A stretch of DNA of 64,000 nucleotides. Origin: BOG-908 sp963795825 (lineage in GTDB: Bacteria > Pseudomonadota > Alphaproteobacteria > Acetobacterales > Acetobacteraceae). The DNA is taken from assembly GCA_963795825.1 (NCBI GenBank), contig CAWCIW010000001.1:1302001-1366000 (forward strand). The letters run 5' to 3'. How positions within the stretch are numbered: the first letter of the stretch is position 1; every line of letters begins with the position of its first letter. This document shows positions 1-8,722 of the stretch, in pieces. Both the position numbers and the translations under genes were made by a program. Below the pieces are notes generated by a model. It had not been told where the DNA came from. It saw only the letters and a program-made list of their open reading frames with translations, and made no database searches.

Positions 1-705
1 AAAACGCTCGGTGGCGATCCGAGCCAGGGCACGCCGACCACGCGCACGAAAGCCCAGACGGTGTATGGCATCTTCTGGACGTATGACGGCGTGCCGGAGC
101 TGTGCGCGCCGCCGCGCCTGTACAACCAGGTGATACGCGCGGTGGCCTTCCAGCACGGGCTGACGCAACTGCCGCAGGCCGCGCGTTATCTGGCGGTGCT
201 CAACACGGCGATGGCCGATGCCGCGATATCGGCTTGGGACACCAAATGGTATTACCAGTTCTGGCGTCCGGTAACCGGCCTGCGTTCGCCCGACCAGGGC
301 GGCAACACGCAGGTGGTGCCCGATCCCAATTGGGTTCCGCTCGGCGGCCAGGCGACGAACACCAAGGGCCCGAATTTCACCCCGCCGTTTCCGGCCTATG
401 TGTCGGGCCATGCGACGTTCGGCGGCGCGATATTCGACATCATGCGGCATTATTTCGGCGAGAATGCCGGGTTCACGTTCGTATCGGACGAGTATAACGG
501 GCTGAACCGCGACGATAAGGGGCGGCTGCAGCCGTTCCTGCCACAGTATTTCCCGAACATGACTTCTGCGGAGTCGCAAAATGGCGAGAGCCGGATCTGG
601 ATCGGCGTGCACTGGCAGTTCGACGACGACATGGGGGTGCTCCAGGGCCGCAGCGTGGGCGACTGGGTCGATGCGCATGCGTTCTTGCCTAAGCAGGCTT
701 CGTAA
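1..705 (+). CDS. vanadium-dependent haloperoxidase / PAP2-fold protein, 5' partial
   Basis: The reading frame is open from base 1, so the N-terminus lies outside the window; about 234 C-terminal residues are visible. The vanadate-binding set of the haloperoxidase/acid phosphatase fold is complete: K-x6-R in KWYYQFWRP (bases about 244-270), SGH in YVSGHATFGG (about 397-426), and R-x5-H in SRIWIGVHWQ (about 592-620). In known enzymes these residues hold vanadate (or phosphate) and the histidine is the axial ligand. Substrate cannot be told: bromo- or chloroperoxidase and phosphatase activities share the pocket. A signal peptide may exist upstream of the window. The gene runs convergently into a repeat and then the gene at 966-1496. 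Confidence 0.85.
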   Translation, partial: KTLGGDPSQGTPTTRTKAQTVYGIFWTYDGVPELCAPPRLYNQVIRAVAFQHGLTQLPQAARYLAVLNTAMADAAISAWDTKWYYQFWRPVTGLRSPDQGGNTQVVPDPNWVPLGGQATNTKGPNFTPPFPAYVSGHATFGGAIFDIMRHYFGENAGFTFVSDEYNGLNRDDKGRLQPFLPQYFPNMTSAESQNGESRIWIGVHWQFDDDMGVLQGRSVGDWVDAHAFLPKQAS

Positions 706-782
706 GTAAGGGAGCACGCAGTCTTTCTTCTCGGGAGGACTGCTTGCTTATGCCAGCCCGCCTTGGAGATAACTCATCGGCA

Positions 783-958
783 GCAAGGAAGGCCTTCTTT
801 TTCGAGAAAAAGAAGCAAAAAGCTTTTGCTATGACGCCTGCACAAGGATTTAGCTATGATTGCAGCCGTATCGACTTGCAATAAGAGCGTAGGCCTTGGT
901 GCAGGCGTCGGAGCAAAAAGTTTTTTGGTCCTTCTCTTCAAAAAAGGACTGCTTTCTT
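783..958. repeat. two-hairpin intergenic repeat, copy 1
   Basis: Left hairpin of the CTTC type (CTTCTTTTTCGAGAAAAAG), linker GCAAAAAGCTTTTGC, core closed by GACGCCTGCAC/GTGCAGGCGTC, and a right hairpin of the GGTCC type. It lies between two convergent gene ends. A decayed extra arm is visible just before it at about 713-752. Confidence 0.85.
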
Positions 959-965
959 ATATTGA

Positions 966-1496
966 TCAGTAAGCCGAGAATCCCGCCGGCCCGATACCGC
1001 CATACGGATACAGCCCACCATGCAGCCGCACGCTGCTGACACCGACATACGCGGTGATATCGTCGGTCGGGTGCAACGACAGCCCGACGCTGTAGGTGTC
1101 GTACGTGGTGGTCGGCGTTTTGCCGGAGAACCCGGGTATCTTGTAGCCGCCGTCCTGGCCTGTGCCGGCGGCGACCTCGAGCTCGGCTTTGCCAGGCACC
1201 AGGGGGATGCTCAGCGCGCCCTCGAACCCGTGCCCACCATGCGACGATACGCCGGCGGAGACGTAGCCGTGCGTGTTGGCGATGATGTCCTCGAAGCTGT
1301 ATTTCGCGGTGGGCGCGGCGGTGGTGAGCGCCACCGTGCCGGGCGGGCCGTTCTGCGTGCCGGCGACGTTCAGGTCGTAGAGCCCGCCCTGCGGGTTGAG
1401 GCTGGGGTAGATGTTGACGTCGGTTGGCTTGGCCGCAGGCTGCGCCTGGGCGCTGGTGGCGGCGACCAAGAGGGCGAGGCAGGCTAGGGTGCGCAT
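966..1496 (-). CDS. secreted hypothetical protein, possible small outer-membrane or periplasmic protein
   Basis: 176 aa. The first 18 residues (MRTLACLALLVAATSAQA) are a clear Sec signal peptide with an Ala-x-Ala cleavage site. The mature part is rich in Gly, Thr, Ser and Tyr with alternating short hydrophobic stretches, and ends in Tyr, which would suit a small beta-structured envelope protein. I do not recognise a family. The start at 1496 is preferred over an in-frame upstream ATG because GGGAG lies 8 bases ahead of it and the signal peptide begins there. Repeat copies flank it on both sides. Confidence 0.6.
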   Translation of the reverse strand: MRTLACLALLVAATSAQAQPAAKPTDVNIYPSLNPQGGLYDLNVAGTQNGPPGTVALTTAAPTAKYSFEDIIANTHGYVSAGVSSHGGHGFEGALSIPLVPGKAELEVAAGTGQDGGYKIPGFSGKTPTTTYDTYSVGLSLHPTDDITAYVGVSSVRLHGGLYPYGGIGPAGFSAY

Positions 1497-1545
1497 GGAG
1501 TGGACTCCCGATGGGCCTATTTCATCACACAAGCGGGGTTAAGGA

Positions 1546-1700
1546 AAGCAAGCACTCCTTTTGCCTTTGCGTTCCCCGCGGCACAGCCGCCCACGCCGGT
1601 TCTGCAAGAGCGGCACTGGCGGAGGCACCGCGGGCCTGCGCGCGGCGGGGAACGCAAAAGTTTTTTGCCTCTTTTTTTCAAAAAAGAAGGCCTTGCCTTG
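1546..1700. repeat. two-hairpin intergenic repeat, copy 2 (left hairpin decayed)
   Basis: The core is closed by GTTCCCCGC/GCGGGGAAC. The right arm is a full CTTC-type hairpin; the left arm is reduced to AAGCAAGCACTCC and a short T-run. It lies immediately 3' of mutM. Confidence 0.8.
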
Positions 1701-1701
1701 C

Positions 1702-2550
1702 CTATCGCTGGGTCGCCTTGCAAAAGAACGTGCTGCGCCCCGACTGCACGATACGCGAAACGCCCGCGCACGCCGGCGCGCCAGGGCACCGCTCGCAAGG
1801 CTCGCCCTCGCGCGCATATACCTTCCACGCATGCTGGAAATACCCGAGCTCCCCGCTAGGCTGCACATAGTCCCGCAACGACGACCCGCCGGCCGCAATC
1901 GCGTCGGTCAGCGTCGCCACGATCTGCGGCACCAGACGACCCGCCCGCGCACCCGCCACGCTGGCGGCCAGGCGGCGCGGCGAGATCGCGGCGCGGAACA
2001 GCGCCTCGCACACGTAGATGTTGCCCAGCCCGGCAACCACGCTCTGGTCCAGCAAAGCGGCCTTGATCGGCGTGCATCGGCCGGCGAGCGCGGCCGAGAG
2101 ATAGGCGGCGGTAAAGCCCGGCTCCAGCGGCTCCTGGCCCAGCCCCGCGATCAGGCGATGGGTGTCCTCGGCGGCCGTGGCGATCAGGTCCAGGCTGCCG
2201 AAACGGCGGGGGTCCACGAACGCGATGCGGCAGCCTTCGTCGGTTTCCAGTATCAAATGCTCGTGCAGGACGGGCAGGGGCGGCGCGGTGGCGGGGCCGA
2301 GCGTGATGTTCATCCGGCCGGACATGCCGAGGTGGAGCACCACGCTGTCGTCCCCGGACAGCCGCATCAGGATGTATTTGCCGCGCCGCCGGAACCCAAG
2401 CACGCGCGCGCCGGTCAGCCGTGCGGCGAAACCCTCCGGCACCGCCCAGCGCAGGTCGCCCCGGCGCAGCTCGGCGCGCGCGATCACGCGGCCTTGCAGC
2501 CGGGCGGCCAGGCCGCGCATCACGGTTTCGACTTCAGGGAGTTCCGGCAT
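1702..2550 (-). CDS. mutM: formamidopyrimidine-DNA glycosylase (MutM/Fpg)
   Basis: 282 aa, normal length. It is a bifunctional glycosylase/AP lyase of base-excision repair that removes 8-oxoguanine and formamidopyrimidines. The N-terminus MPELPEVET supplies the catalytic Pro and Glu; RRGKYILMRL carries the conserved Lys; GLGNIYVCEALF is the H2TH region. The C-terminal zinc finger starts normally with CERC and TFFC, but where the fourth ligand normally stands the protein reads CKAT, so Thr replaces the last Cys. Start at 2550 fits the invariant MPELPEVE. It is divergent from ubiE with only 27 bases between the start codons, so the promoters must overlap or lie inside the genes. Its stop codon abuts repeat copy 2. 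Confidence 0.95.
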   Translation of the reverse strand: MPELPEVETVMRGLAARLQGRVIARAELRRGDLRWAVPEGFAARLTGARVLGFRRRGKYILMRLSGDDSVVLHLGMSGRMNITLGPATAPPLPVLHEHLILETDEGCRIAFVDPRRFGSLDLIATAAEDTHRLIAGLGQEPLEPGFTAAYLSAALAGRCTPIKAALLDQSVVAGLGNIYVCEALFRAAISPRRLAASVAGARAGRLVPQIVATLTDAIAAGGSSLRDYVQPSGELGYFQHAWKVYAREGEPCERCPGAPACAGVSRIVQSGRSTFFCKATQR

Positions 2551-2577
2551 CTGGCGATTGCAGGCTATACACGCACC

Positions 2578-3342
2578 GTGAGCAACAGCCAGACTCCCCC
2601 CACTTCCCCGCCAGACGCCGATTTCGGCTACCGTCGCGTTCCAGCCGCGGCGAAAAAACCGATGGTGCGCGCGGTGTTCGACAGCGTGGCGCCGAAATAC
2701 GACGTGATGAACGACATCATGTCGCTGGGCATACATCGCGTGTGGAAGCGCATCTTCGCCACGCGGCTGCGCCCGCAACCGACGAAAACGCTGCTCGACC
2801 TGGCTTCCGGCACCGGCGACATCGCCACCGCCTGGACTCGGCTCGGCGGCGGTCCGGTGTTCCTGACCGACATCAACGCGGCGATGCTCGGCGCCGGGCG
2901 CGACCGCGCGATCACCCGCGGCCTGGTGGCGCCGTTCACCTACACGGTGGCCGACGCGGAGATGCTGCCCTTCCCGAGCGCCAGCGTGGACACCGTGAGC
3001 ATGGCGTTCGGCCTGCGCAACTGCACCGACAAGCCGGCGGTGCTGCGCGAGGCCCGCCGCGTGCTGAAACCGGGTGGGCGGTTCTTCTGCCTGGAGTTCT
3101 CGCGGCTGCAGATCGCCGTGCTGGAGCGCGTGTACGACACCTGGTCGTTCGGCGTGCTGCCCCGGGTGGGCCGCGTGGTGGCCGGCGACAGCGAGAGCTA
3201 CCGGTATCTGGCGGAAAGCATACGCACTTTTCCGGATCAGGAGAGCCTGGCGGATATGATGCGCAAGGCGGGGCTGGATCAGGTGCGGTTCGAGAATTTG
3301 TCGGGTGGGATTGCGGCTATCCATTCCGGGTGGCGGCTTTAG
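2578..3342 (+). CDS. ubiE: bifunctional demethylmenaquinone/2-methoxy-6-polyprenyl-1,4-benzoquinol methylase
   Basis: 254 aa, usual length. This is a SAM-dependent C-methyltransferase of ubiquinone biosynthesis. It has the UbiE N-terminal block FDSVAPKYDVMNDIMS, the SAM motif LDLASGTGDIA, the acidic motif DAEMLPFP and the signature VSMAFGLRNCTDKPAVLREA. A GTG start at 2578 is chosen because it gives the family's normal N-terminus; no strong ribosome-binding site is visible and the frame extends upstream into mutM antisense. In many alphaproteobacteria the order is mutM-ubiE-ubiB-coaBC. Here ubiB is absent and a repeat lies between ubiE and coaBC. Confidence 0.93.
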   Translation: MSNSQTPPTSPPDADFGYRRVPAAAKKPMVRAVFDSVAPKYDVMNDIMSLGIHRVWKRIFATRLRPQPTKTLLDLASGTGDIATAWTRLGGGPVFLTDINAAMLGAGRDRAITRGLVAPFTYTVADAEMLPFPSASVDTVSMAFGLRNCTDKPAVLREARRVLKPGGRFFCLEFSRLQIAVLERVYDTWSFGVLPRVGRVVAGDSESYRYLAESIRTFPDQESLADMMRKAGLDQVRFENLSGGIAAIHSGWRL

Positions 3343-3519
3343 GCAAGGAAGGCCTTCTTTTTTGAAAAAAAGAAGCAAAAAACTTTTGCGTTCCCCGCTG
3401 CCGCACCGCCCGCGTTGCCTCCGCAACTCCCGCCTGGCAGAGGCGACGCGGGCAGCCGTGCAGCGAGGAACGCAAGAGTTCTTTGGTCCTTTTTTCCAAA
3501 AAAGGACTGCTTGCTTCCT
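3343..3519. repeat. two-hairpin intergenic repeat, copy 3
   Basis: Starts one base after the ubiE stop and ends directly at the coaBC start codon, so it forms the entire 177-base spacer. The arms are mixed: left CTTC-type, right GGTCC-type. The core is closed by GTTCCCCGCTG and its imperfect mirror. Confidence 0.85.
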
Positions 3520-4716
3520 ATGATTGCTCCCCCCCGCCGCATCCTCCTGATCGTCGCCGGCGGTATCGCAGCCTACAAATCGCTGGAACTCGTCCGCCTG
3601 TGCCGCCGCGCCGGCATCGGAGTGACCGCGATCCTCACCGAAGCCGGCGCGCGCTTCGTCACCGCGATGTCGCTGCAGGCGCTCACCGAAAACCGCGTGT
3701 ACACCGATCTCTGGTCGCTGACCGACGAGAGCGAGATGGGCCACATCCAGCTCTCCCGCGCCGCCGACCTGGTGGTGATCGCCCCCGCCTCGGCCGACAT
3801 CCTGGCGCGCGCTGCGGCCGGCCTGGCCGGCGACCTGGCCGGCACCGTGCTGCTCGCCACCGATAAACCCGTGCTGGCCGCACCCGCGATGAACGTCCGC
3901 ATGTGGCAGCATCCCGCCACGGTGGCCAACGTGGCGACGCTGACCGCGCGCGGGATGCTGTTCGTGGGGCCGGATTCGGGCGAGATGGCCTGCCACGAGT
4001 TCGGCCCCGGACGGCTGGCCGAGCCGCCGGCCATCCTCGCCGCGATCGAGGTATTCTTCGCACGCAACGCGGCGCTTGCCGGGCGGCACGTGCTGGTAAC
4101 GGCGGGGCCCACCCACGAGCCGATCGACGCGGTGCGCTATCTCGGCAACCGCAGCAGCGGGCTGCAGGGCTACGCGATCGCCTCGGCCTGCGCCGCGCTG
4201 GGCGCGCGGGTCACGCTGGTGAGCGGCCCGGTGGCGTTGCCCGATCCGCCCGGCGTGGCGGTGTGGCGGGTGGAGACGGGTGCGGAGATGCTGGCCGCGT
4301 GCGCGCGCGCGTTGCCGGCGGACGCGGCGGTGTTCGCCGCCGCGGTGGCCGACTGGCGCGTGGCGGTGCCCACCGCGTCCAAGCTGAAAAAGGCCGACGG
4401 GCCGCCCGGGCTGGCGCTGCTGCCCAATCCGGACATCCTGGCCACGCTGGCCCGGCCCGGCCCGGCCCGGCCGGCGCTGGTGGTGGGGTTCGCGGCCGAG
4501 ACGGACGACGTGGTGGCCCACGCCGTGGCCAAACGCATTTCCAAAGGCTGCGACTGGATCGTTGCCAACGACGTGCGCGCTGAGACCGGCATCATGGGCG
4601 GGGCGCATAACCGCGTGCATCTGGTGACGTCGGCGGGCGTGGAGGATTGGCCGGAGATGCCGAAACTTGAGGTGGCTCTCCGGTTGGCGGCGCGTTTGGC
4701 GGGGGCGCTTAGGTAG
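3520..4716 (+). CDS. coaBC: bifunctional phosphopantothenoylcysteine decarboxylase / phosphopantothenate-cysteine ligase
   Basis: 398 aa, normal for fused CoaBC, which performs two steps of coenzyme A synthesis. The N-terminal FMN-dependent decarboxylase has GGIAAYKS, the His in MGHIQLSRAADLVVIAPAS, PAMNVRMW, and the active-site Cys in GEMACHEFGPGRLAEP. The C-terminal ligase shows ITAGPTHEPIDAVRYLGNRS-like sequence, AAVADWR, SKLKK and NPDILATL. The ATG at 3520 directly abuts the repeat, with no ribosome-binding site, so the repeat arm (CTGCTTGCTTCCT) is the immediate 5' leader. A longer in-frame start exists inside the repeat but would add repeat-encoded residues only. Confidence 0.95.
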   Translation: MIAPPRRILLIVAGGIAAYKSLELVRLCRRAGIGVTAILTEAGARFVTAMSLQALTENRVYTDLWSLTDESEMGHIQLSRAADLVVIAPASADILARAAAGLAGDLAGTVLLATDKPVLAAPAMNVRMWQHPATVANVATLTARGMLFVGPDSGEMACHEFGPGRLAEPPAILAAIEVFFARNAALAGRHVLVTAGPTHEPIDAVRYLGNRSSGLQGYAIASACAALGARVTLVSGPVALPDPPGVAVWRVETGAEMLAACARALPADAAVFAAAVADWRVAVPTASKLKKADGPPGLALLPNPDILATLARPGPARPALVVGFAAETDDVVAHAVAKRISKGCDWIVANDVRAETGIMGGAHNRVHLVTSAGVEDWPEMPKLEVALRLAARLAGALR

Positions 4717-4718
4717 GT

Positions 4719-4850
4719 AAGCAAGGCCTTCTTTTTCGAGAAAAAGAAGCAAAAAGCTTTTGCTCCCTGTCGGGGAGTGCTTCCCCAACACCCGACAGGG
4801 GGCAAAAGCTTTTTGGTCCTTTTTCTCGAAAAAGGACTGCTTGCTTTCTT
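4719..4850. repeat. two-hairpin intergenic repeat, copy 4
   Basis: Short 132-base copy. CTTC-type left arm, core with CCCTGTCGGGGAG and CCCGACAGGG, GGTCC-type right arm. It lies 3' of coaBC and ahead of the EamA gene. Confidence 0.88.
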
Positions 4851-4877
4851 ACTACCGGCGGTGCCTCAGACACCCCC

Positions 4878-5805
4878 ATGACCAACCACCGCACCATGAA
4901 CGCCCAGGAGGGCGCGCTCCTCGTCGTACTCGCCGCCATCTGGGGCAGCTCGTTCTTCTTCTACAAAATCCTCGGCGCCACCCTCCCGCCCTTCACCCTG
5001 GTGCTAGGCCGCACCGCTTTGGCCGCCATCGCCCTGAACCTCGTCCTGGCCTCGCGCGGACAGTCGCTGACCCGGCACGCGCCGTGGGGCAGCCTGGCCG
5101 TGCTCGGCATACTAAACAGCGTGATCCCGTTCAGCCTGTTCGCCTGGGCGGAGACGCAGGTGTCCAGCGGGATGGCGGCGATGCTGAACGCCACCACGCC
5201 GCTTTTCGCCGTGATGCTGGCCCATGTGTTCACCGCGGAACGGCTCACCTGGCCGCGGGTGGCGGGGCTCGTGCTGGCGATCGGCGGGGTGAGCATCCTG
5301 GTGGGCCCGGCGGCGCTGCGCGGCGCCAGCGCCAACCTGCTGGGCGACGGCGCGTGCATACTCGCCTCGTTCAGCTATGCGGTGGGCGGCCTGTCACAGC
5401 CGGCGCCTGCACGCGCTGGGGTTCCTCCGCCTGGCGACCGGCCAGATCACCGCCGGCGCCGCGATCCTGCTGCCGCTGGCCGCGGTCACGGACCGTTTCT
5501 GGCGCCTGCCGCCGCCCGACCTGCACACCTGGGCGGCCCTGGCCGGGATCGCGCTGCTGTGCACCGCTTTGGCCTACGTCGTGTTCTTCCGGCTGGTAGC
5601 CACCGCCGGCACCACGAACGCGATGCTGGTCACGCTGCTGCAGCCGGCGAGCGCGCTAATGCTCGGCTGGCTGTTCCTCGGCGAGGCGGTGCCGGCGCGC
5701 GCGTTCGGCGGAATGGCGCTGATCGGGCTGGGGCTGGCTGCGATCGACGGGCGCGCGCTGCCGGCGGTGCGACGCTTCGCCCAGCCGCAACCGGCACGGG
5801 AGTAG
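4878..5805 (+). pseudogene. EamA/DMT-family transporter, single frameshift
   Basis: Removing one base near 5400 gives 309 codons, a normal length for a ten-helix drug/metabolite transporter. The first half (to about residue 174) has AAIWGSSFFFYKILGATLPP, the usual DMT start, and ends ASFSYAVGGL. The second half continues in the next frame with RRLHALGFLRLATGQ and the closing helices LLQPASALMLGWLFLGEAV. Substrate is unknown; relatives export amino acids or other metabolites. The extra base sits at CAG-C-CGG. It could be a real inactivating mutation or a sequence error. It is convergent with the next gene, with 13 bases between stop codons. Confidence 0.8.
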
Positions 5806-5818
5806 AGCCGGCGACGCG

Positions 5819-6775
5819 TCAGCCGGCGGTCTGCAGCACTCCGGACGCCGCGCCCGCCTTTGGCGAGACGCCGCCGGTTGGCGAGGCGGGCGGATACAGC
5901 CGGTCGAGATATTCGCCCAGCCCGCCCGTTACGTAGAGGTGCCGGTAGGTGGTGTGGCCGGTGAAGTCGGGAATGCCGCGCAGTGTGACGCCCGGCAGGC
6001 CCGCCATGCGGTTCGCCAGCCAGGCGTCGCGCAGGTGGTGGGAGCCATAGACCAGCGTGGTGTCGGGCCGCACGGGGCTGGTCGCGTAATAGGCGGCGAG
6101 GTCGATCCCAAGGCTGCGATCGTGGCGGTAGAGCTTCGTCAACTGCGGGTAATGGCTGAGTGCGGCACCCGGTTCGTCGGCCAGGTCGAGCGTGGTCGGC
6201 ACGCTAAGGCCGAGCAGGGTATGGGCTTGCAGGTCGCATGCGAATTTGATGGCGCCCGCGCCGCCGGCCGAGATTCCCAGAACGGCGACATGATCCGGCC
6301 GGAGTGCGTCCACGATGCGGAGGAGCGCCGCTAACGTGGCCGCATAGTCCCCGCCCAGCCCCGGTACGCCGGCGAGGCCGAAGCAGCGCCGGCGATCGTG
6401 TATCAGCACCAGGTGGGTGTCGTGCGCGATGAGCAGATGCGCGGGCAGGGCGAACTCTGGATTGTTCCCGCTGAAGACGAAAGTGAGAGTACGGGCGGTA
6501 CTGCTGGGCAGAACCACGACAGACGGCTTTGCGGGCACGTCCAGATGCGCCACGTCAGAAAGCTCCAGCCGCCGGAGAAGCGCATCGCCGTCCAGGTAGC
6601 GTTGCCGAATCGTGCTGGCCGGCGCGTGCTCCCGGCCGGGCGCGGCCGCGCCGTTGCGCGTCGCCTGCTCATCGAGCAGATGCCCACGCCCCTCTACGAC
6701 CAGATTGTAAGCGTGGCGCTCGTGCTGAGGAAGGCCTGCCAGACGATCGAACGGCTCGGACTCGGTCGATGTCAT
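5819..6775 (-). CDS. alpha/beta-hydrolase-like protein
   Basis: 318 aa, not assigned to a named family. The middle part reads like an alpha/beta-hydrolase: VLPSSTARTLTFVFSGNNP (an early strand), HDTHLVLIHDRRRC, and VAVLGISAGGAGAIKFA, where GISAGG has the form of a nucleophile elbow with Ser in the centre. HTTYRHLYV near the C-terminus could supply the catalytic His. There is no signal peptide. The substrate is unknown. The C-terminal 30 residues are rich in Pro, Gly and Ala and look disordered. Start at 6775 is the only ATG near the frame's beginning. Confidence 0.5.
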   Translation of the reverse strand: MTSTESEPFDRLAGLPQHERHAYNLVVEGRGHLLDEQATRNGAAAPGREHAPASTIRQRYLDGDALLRRLELSDVAHLDVPAKPSVVVLPSSTARTLTFVFSGNNPEFALPAHLLIAHDTHLVLIHDRRRCFGLAGVPGLGGDYAATLAALLRIVDALRPDHVAVLGISAGGAGAIKFACDLQAHTLLGLSVPTTLDLADEPGAALSHYPQLTKLYRHDRSLGIDLAAYYATSPVRPDTTLVYGSHHLRDAWLANRMAGLPGVTLRGIPDFTGHTTYRHLYVTGGLGEYLDRLYPPASPTGGVSPKAGAASGVLQTAG

Positions 6776-6869
6776 AAAGAAATGCCAGCAGGCTCCATGT
6801 GCATAGTCTGGAGAAAGGATCGACGCGATAATATCATCATACCGAGTCCAAACCCAAGCTAGCCGGTCT

Positions 6870-7292
6870 TCACTTGGCTTCTACGGGACAGCCTTTGGTG
6901 GCGGTAAACGTACCGCCGGCGATCGTAGTGCCATGATAGATTTGGATGAAAGACGTTCCTTGTATTTGGGCATGCCCAAGAACACCGGAAAACACCACAG
7001 TTATGTCTGGGTCTGAAACTTCGAACGTCACCGCAAAATTCTTCGTAAACCAACTGCCAGTCAGCGTGGCGCCATTGTCGAGCTGTTTCAGCGTCAATGT
7101 TCCGCTGTTTTTATATTCAAGCGTGCTGCCATCTTCCACGAGCGTGGCGCACAACATCAGGCCATCCAGCGAGCTTGGCCTGCCTTGCACCGTGATCAGG
7201 TAATTGCCTGTCAGATTGTTTGCGGCCGAAGCACCCGTGAAGCTGGCCCCCAGCAGAACAACAGCCGCAGCCAGCTTGCGCAATATCATCAT
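6870..7292 (-). CDS. small secreted hypothetical protein
   Basis: 140 aa. MMILRKLAAAVVLLGASFTGASA is a signal peptide. The mature chain has two Cys residues (in LMLCATLV and KGCPVEAK) that could form a disulfide, and a repeating pattern of short beta strands (YLITVQG, TLTLKQL, VTFEVSD, GVLGHAQI, GGTFTATKG) suggestive of a small beta-barrel or lipocalin-like fold; the family is not recognised. Start at 7292 is favoured by GGGAG 8 bases upstream. Base composition is clearly less GC-rich than in neighbouring genes, as is the following intergenic DNA, so acquisition is possible. Confidence 0.55.
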   Translation of the reverse strand: MMILRKLAAAVVLLGASFTGASAANNLTGNYLITVQGRPSSLDGLMLCATLVEDGSTLEYKNSGTLTLKQLDNGATLTGSWFTKNFAVTFEVSDPDITVVFSGVLGHAQIQGTSFIQIYHGTTIAGGTFTATKGCPVEAK

Positions 7293-7709
7293 ATATTTAT
7301 CTCCCATTCGTCGCGATTGCCGATTTCGTCGAAACAACAGCCTAATCCGTAAGTCTTAAATCCAACAAAGCTCGCGAGAATGCAGTCGTGGCCTGCCGCA
7401 TTGCTTTGCCTGGAGCATTGGTAAGAATTCAAGACGTAATAGAGCAAGTAACGCGCAGCACCACAAGGCAGAAGAGATGCACTTTGCGCCACTTACGCGT
7501 CAAACTTTGCTCTCGTTCAACTCGACCTAACCATCCTGAGCGTAATAAATCAACAGCCGGACGGCAAGCTTCCTGGTCACAACTCTGCTATCTTCGATTT
7601 GATACACTTTTTACGCGAATGCGCGCGCTGAAAAAAGCGGATTTAGTAGGCGCTGCCTCGAGCTGCCACCTGCGGTAGCATGCGAGCTTTGTCACGTGGT
7701 GCGCGTGGC
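7293..7709. other. 417-base intergenic stretch of lower GC content
   Basis: It holds no gene that I can support. Short frames exist but have no recognisable product or good start signal. The DNA is noticeably more AT-rich than the surroundings and is continuous in composition with the secreted-protein gene at 6870-7292. It must contain that gene's promoter, but I cannot assign -35/-10 boxes with confidence. Confidence 0.4.
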
Positions 7710-8522
7710 CTATAATCCCACCGACTGTGACAACCGCCCACCGATCCTGACCGGGTCGATCCGCAGCGCCATCCCGGTCGCATCCGACGTCTCGACGAAC
7801 ACACCACACACCGTCGCCTCGCCCGCGGCCGGCGACAGCCGCTCGCCCGGCACACGCCGCCAGAACCGCGCGGCAGCCACGCCCTTGTCCATGCCAATGA
7901 CGCTATCATAGTCCCCACACATACCGGCATCGGACTGATAAGCGGTGCCACCCGGTAAGATCTGGTGATCCGCCGTGGGGCAGTGCGTGTGCGTACCCAC
8001 AACGAGCGATACACGGCCGTCGAAACTATGCGCGTACGCCATCTTCTCCGACGTCGCCTCGCCGTGCAGATCCGCCACGATCGCGTGCACCGTCACGCCC
8101 AAACGGTAGCGGCCCAGCAACTCGGCGGTCAGGCGGAACGGGTCGTCGTTCGGCTCCATGAACAGCCGGCCCATCACCTGCAGCACCAGCGCGCGGCGGC
8201 CGTCGGCCAGCTCGACCAGCACAGATCCCTGGCCAGGCGTGCCGGGCGGGAAGTTGAGCGGCCGGATCAGGCGGCGTTCGGTTTCGATGTAGCCCAGCAG
8301 CTCCTTGCGGTCCCAGGCGTGGTTGCCGAGCGTCAGCACGTCGGCGCCGACGGCGAACAGCGCCTGCGCCATGTCCGGCGCGCAGCCGAAGCCGTGGCTG
8401 GCGTTCTCTACGTTGACGATCGCGAGGTCCAGGCGGAGGGCGGCGCGGAGTTGGGGCAGGGCGGTGGCGACAGCATCGCGGCCGGCGCGGCCTACTATGT
8501 CGCCGAGGAAGAGGATGCGCAT
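7710..8522 (-). CDS. YmdB-type (TIGR00282) metallophosphoesterase
   Basis: 270 aa, usual length. Metal-binding motifs of the family are in order: FLGDIVGRAGRDAV at the N-terminus, VNVENASHGFG, LTLGNHAWD (GNH), and GTHTHCPTADHQ (HTH motif) followed by GTAYQSDAGMCGDYDSVIGM. Bacillus subtilis YmdB is a cyclic-nucleotide phosphodiesterase; activity in proteobacteria is less clear. Neighbouring 5-formyl-THF cyclo-ligase on the same strand is a frequent alphaproteobacterial pairing. A repeat copy separates the two genes. Confidence 0.88.
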   Translation of the reverse strand: MRILFLGDIVGRAGRDAVATALPQLRAALRLDLAIVNVENASHGFGCAPDMAQALFAVGADVLTLGNHAWDRKELLGYIETERRLIRPLNFPPGTPGQGSVLVELADGRRALVLQVMGRLFMEPNDDPFRLTAELLGRYRLGVTVHAIVADLHGEATSEKMAYAHSFDGRVSLVVGTHTHCPTADHQILPGGTAYQSDAGMCGDYDSVIGMDKGVAAARFWRRVPGERLSPAAGEATVCGVFVETSDATGMALRIDPVRIGGRLSQSVGL

Positions 8523-8540
8523 TCGGGGGTGGTCCGGTCA

Positions 8541-8722
8541 GAAAGCAAGCAAGTAGTCCTTTTTTGAAAAAAAGGACCAAAAAACTTTTGCTCCCCCGCC
8601 TGCACCGAAGCTCGCCCCCTTTTTGCAAGTATTAAGCTGGCAGAAAGAAAGGGAGCGCCAGCGCAGCCGCAGGGAGCAAAAGTTTTTTGGTCCTTTTTTT
8701 CAAAAAAGGACTGCTTCCTTGC
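8541..8722. repeat. two-hairpin intergenic repeat, copy 5
   Basis: Both arms are of the GGTCC/GGACC type around a core with CTCCCCCGCCTGC and GCAGCCGCAGGGAG. Its right arm overlaps the end of the cyclo-ligase coding region and supplies that gene's stop codon. Confidence 0.85.

Noticed and set aside
1702..4791. A continuous 1,029-codon minus-strand frame joining mutM to sequence opposite ubiE and coaBC
   Set aside because: Only the mutM part has protein-like sequence; the rest is antisense to two clear genes and is open because of high GC content.
7388..7678. 96-codon plus-strand frame in the AT-richer intergenic stretch
   Set aside because: No ribosome-binding site, no recognisable protein character.
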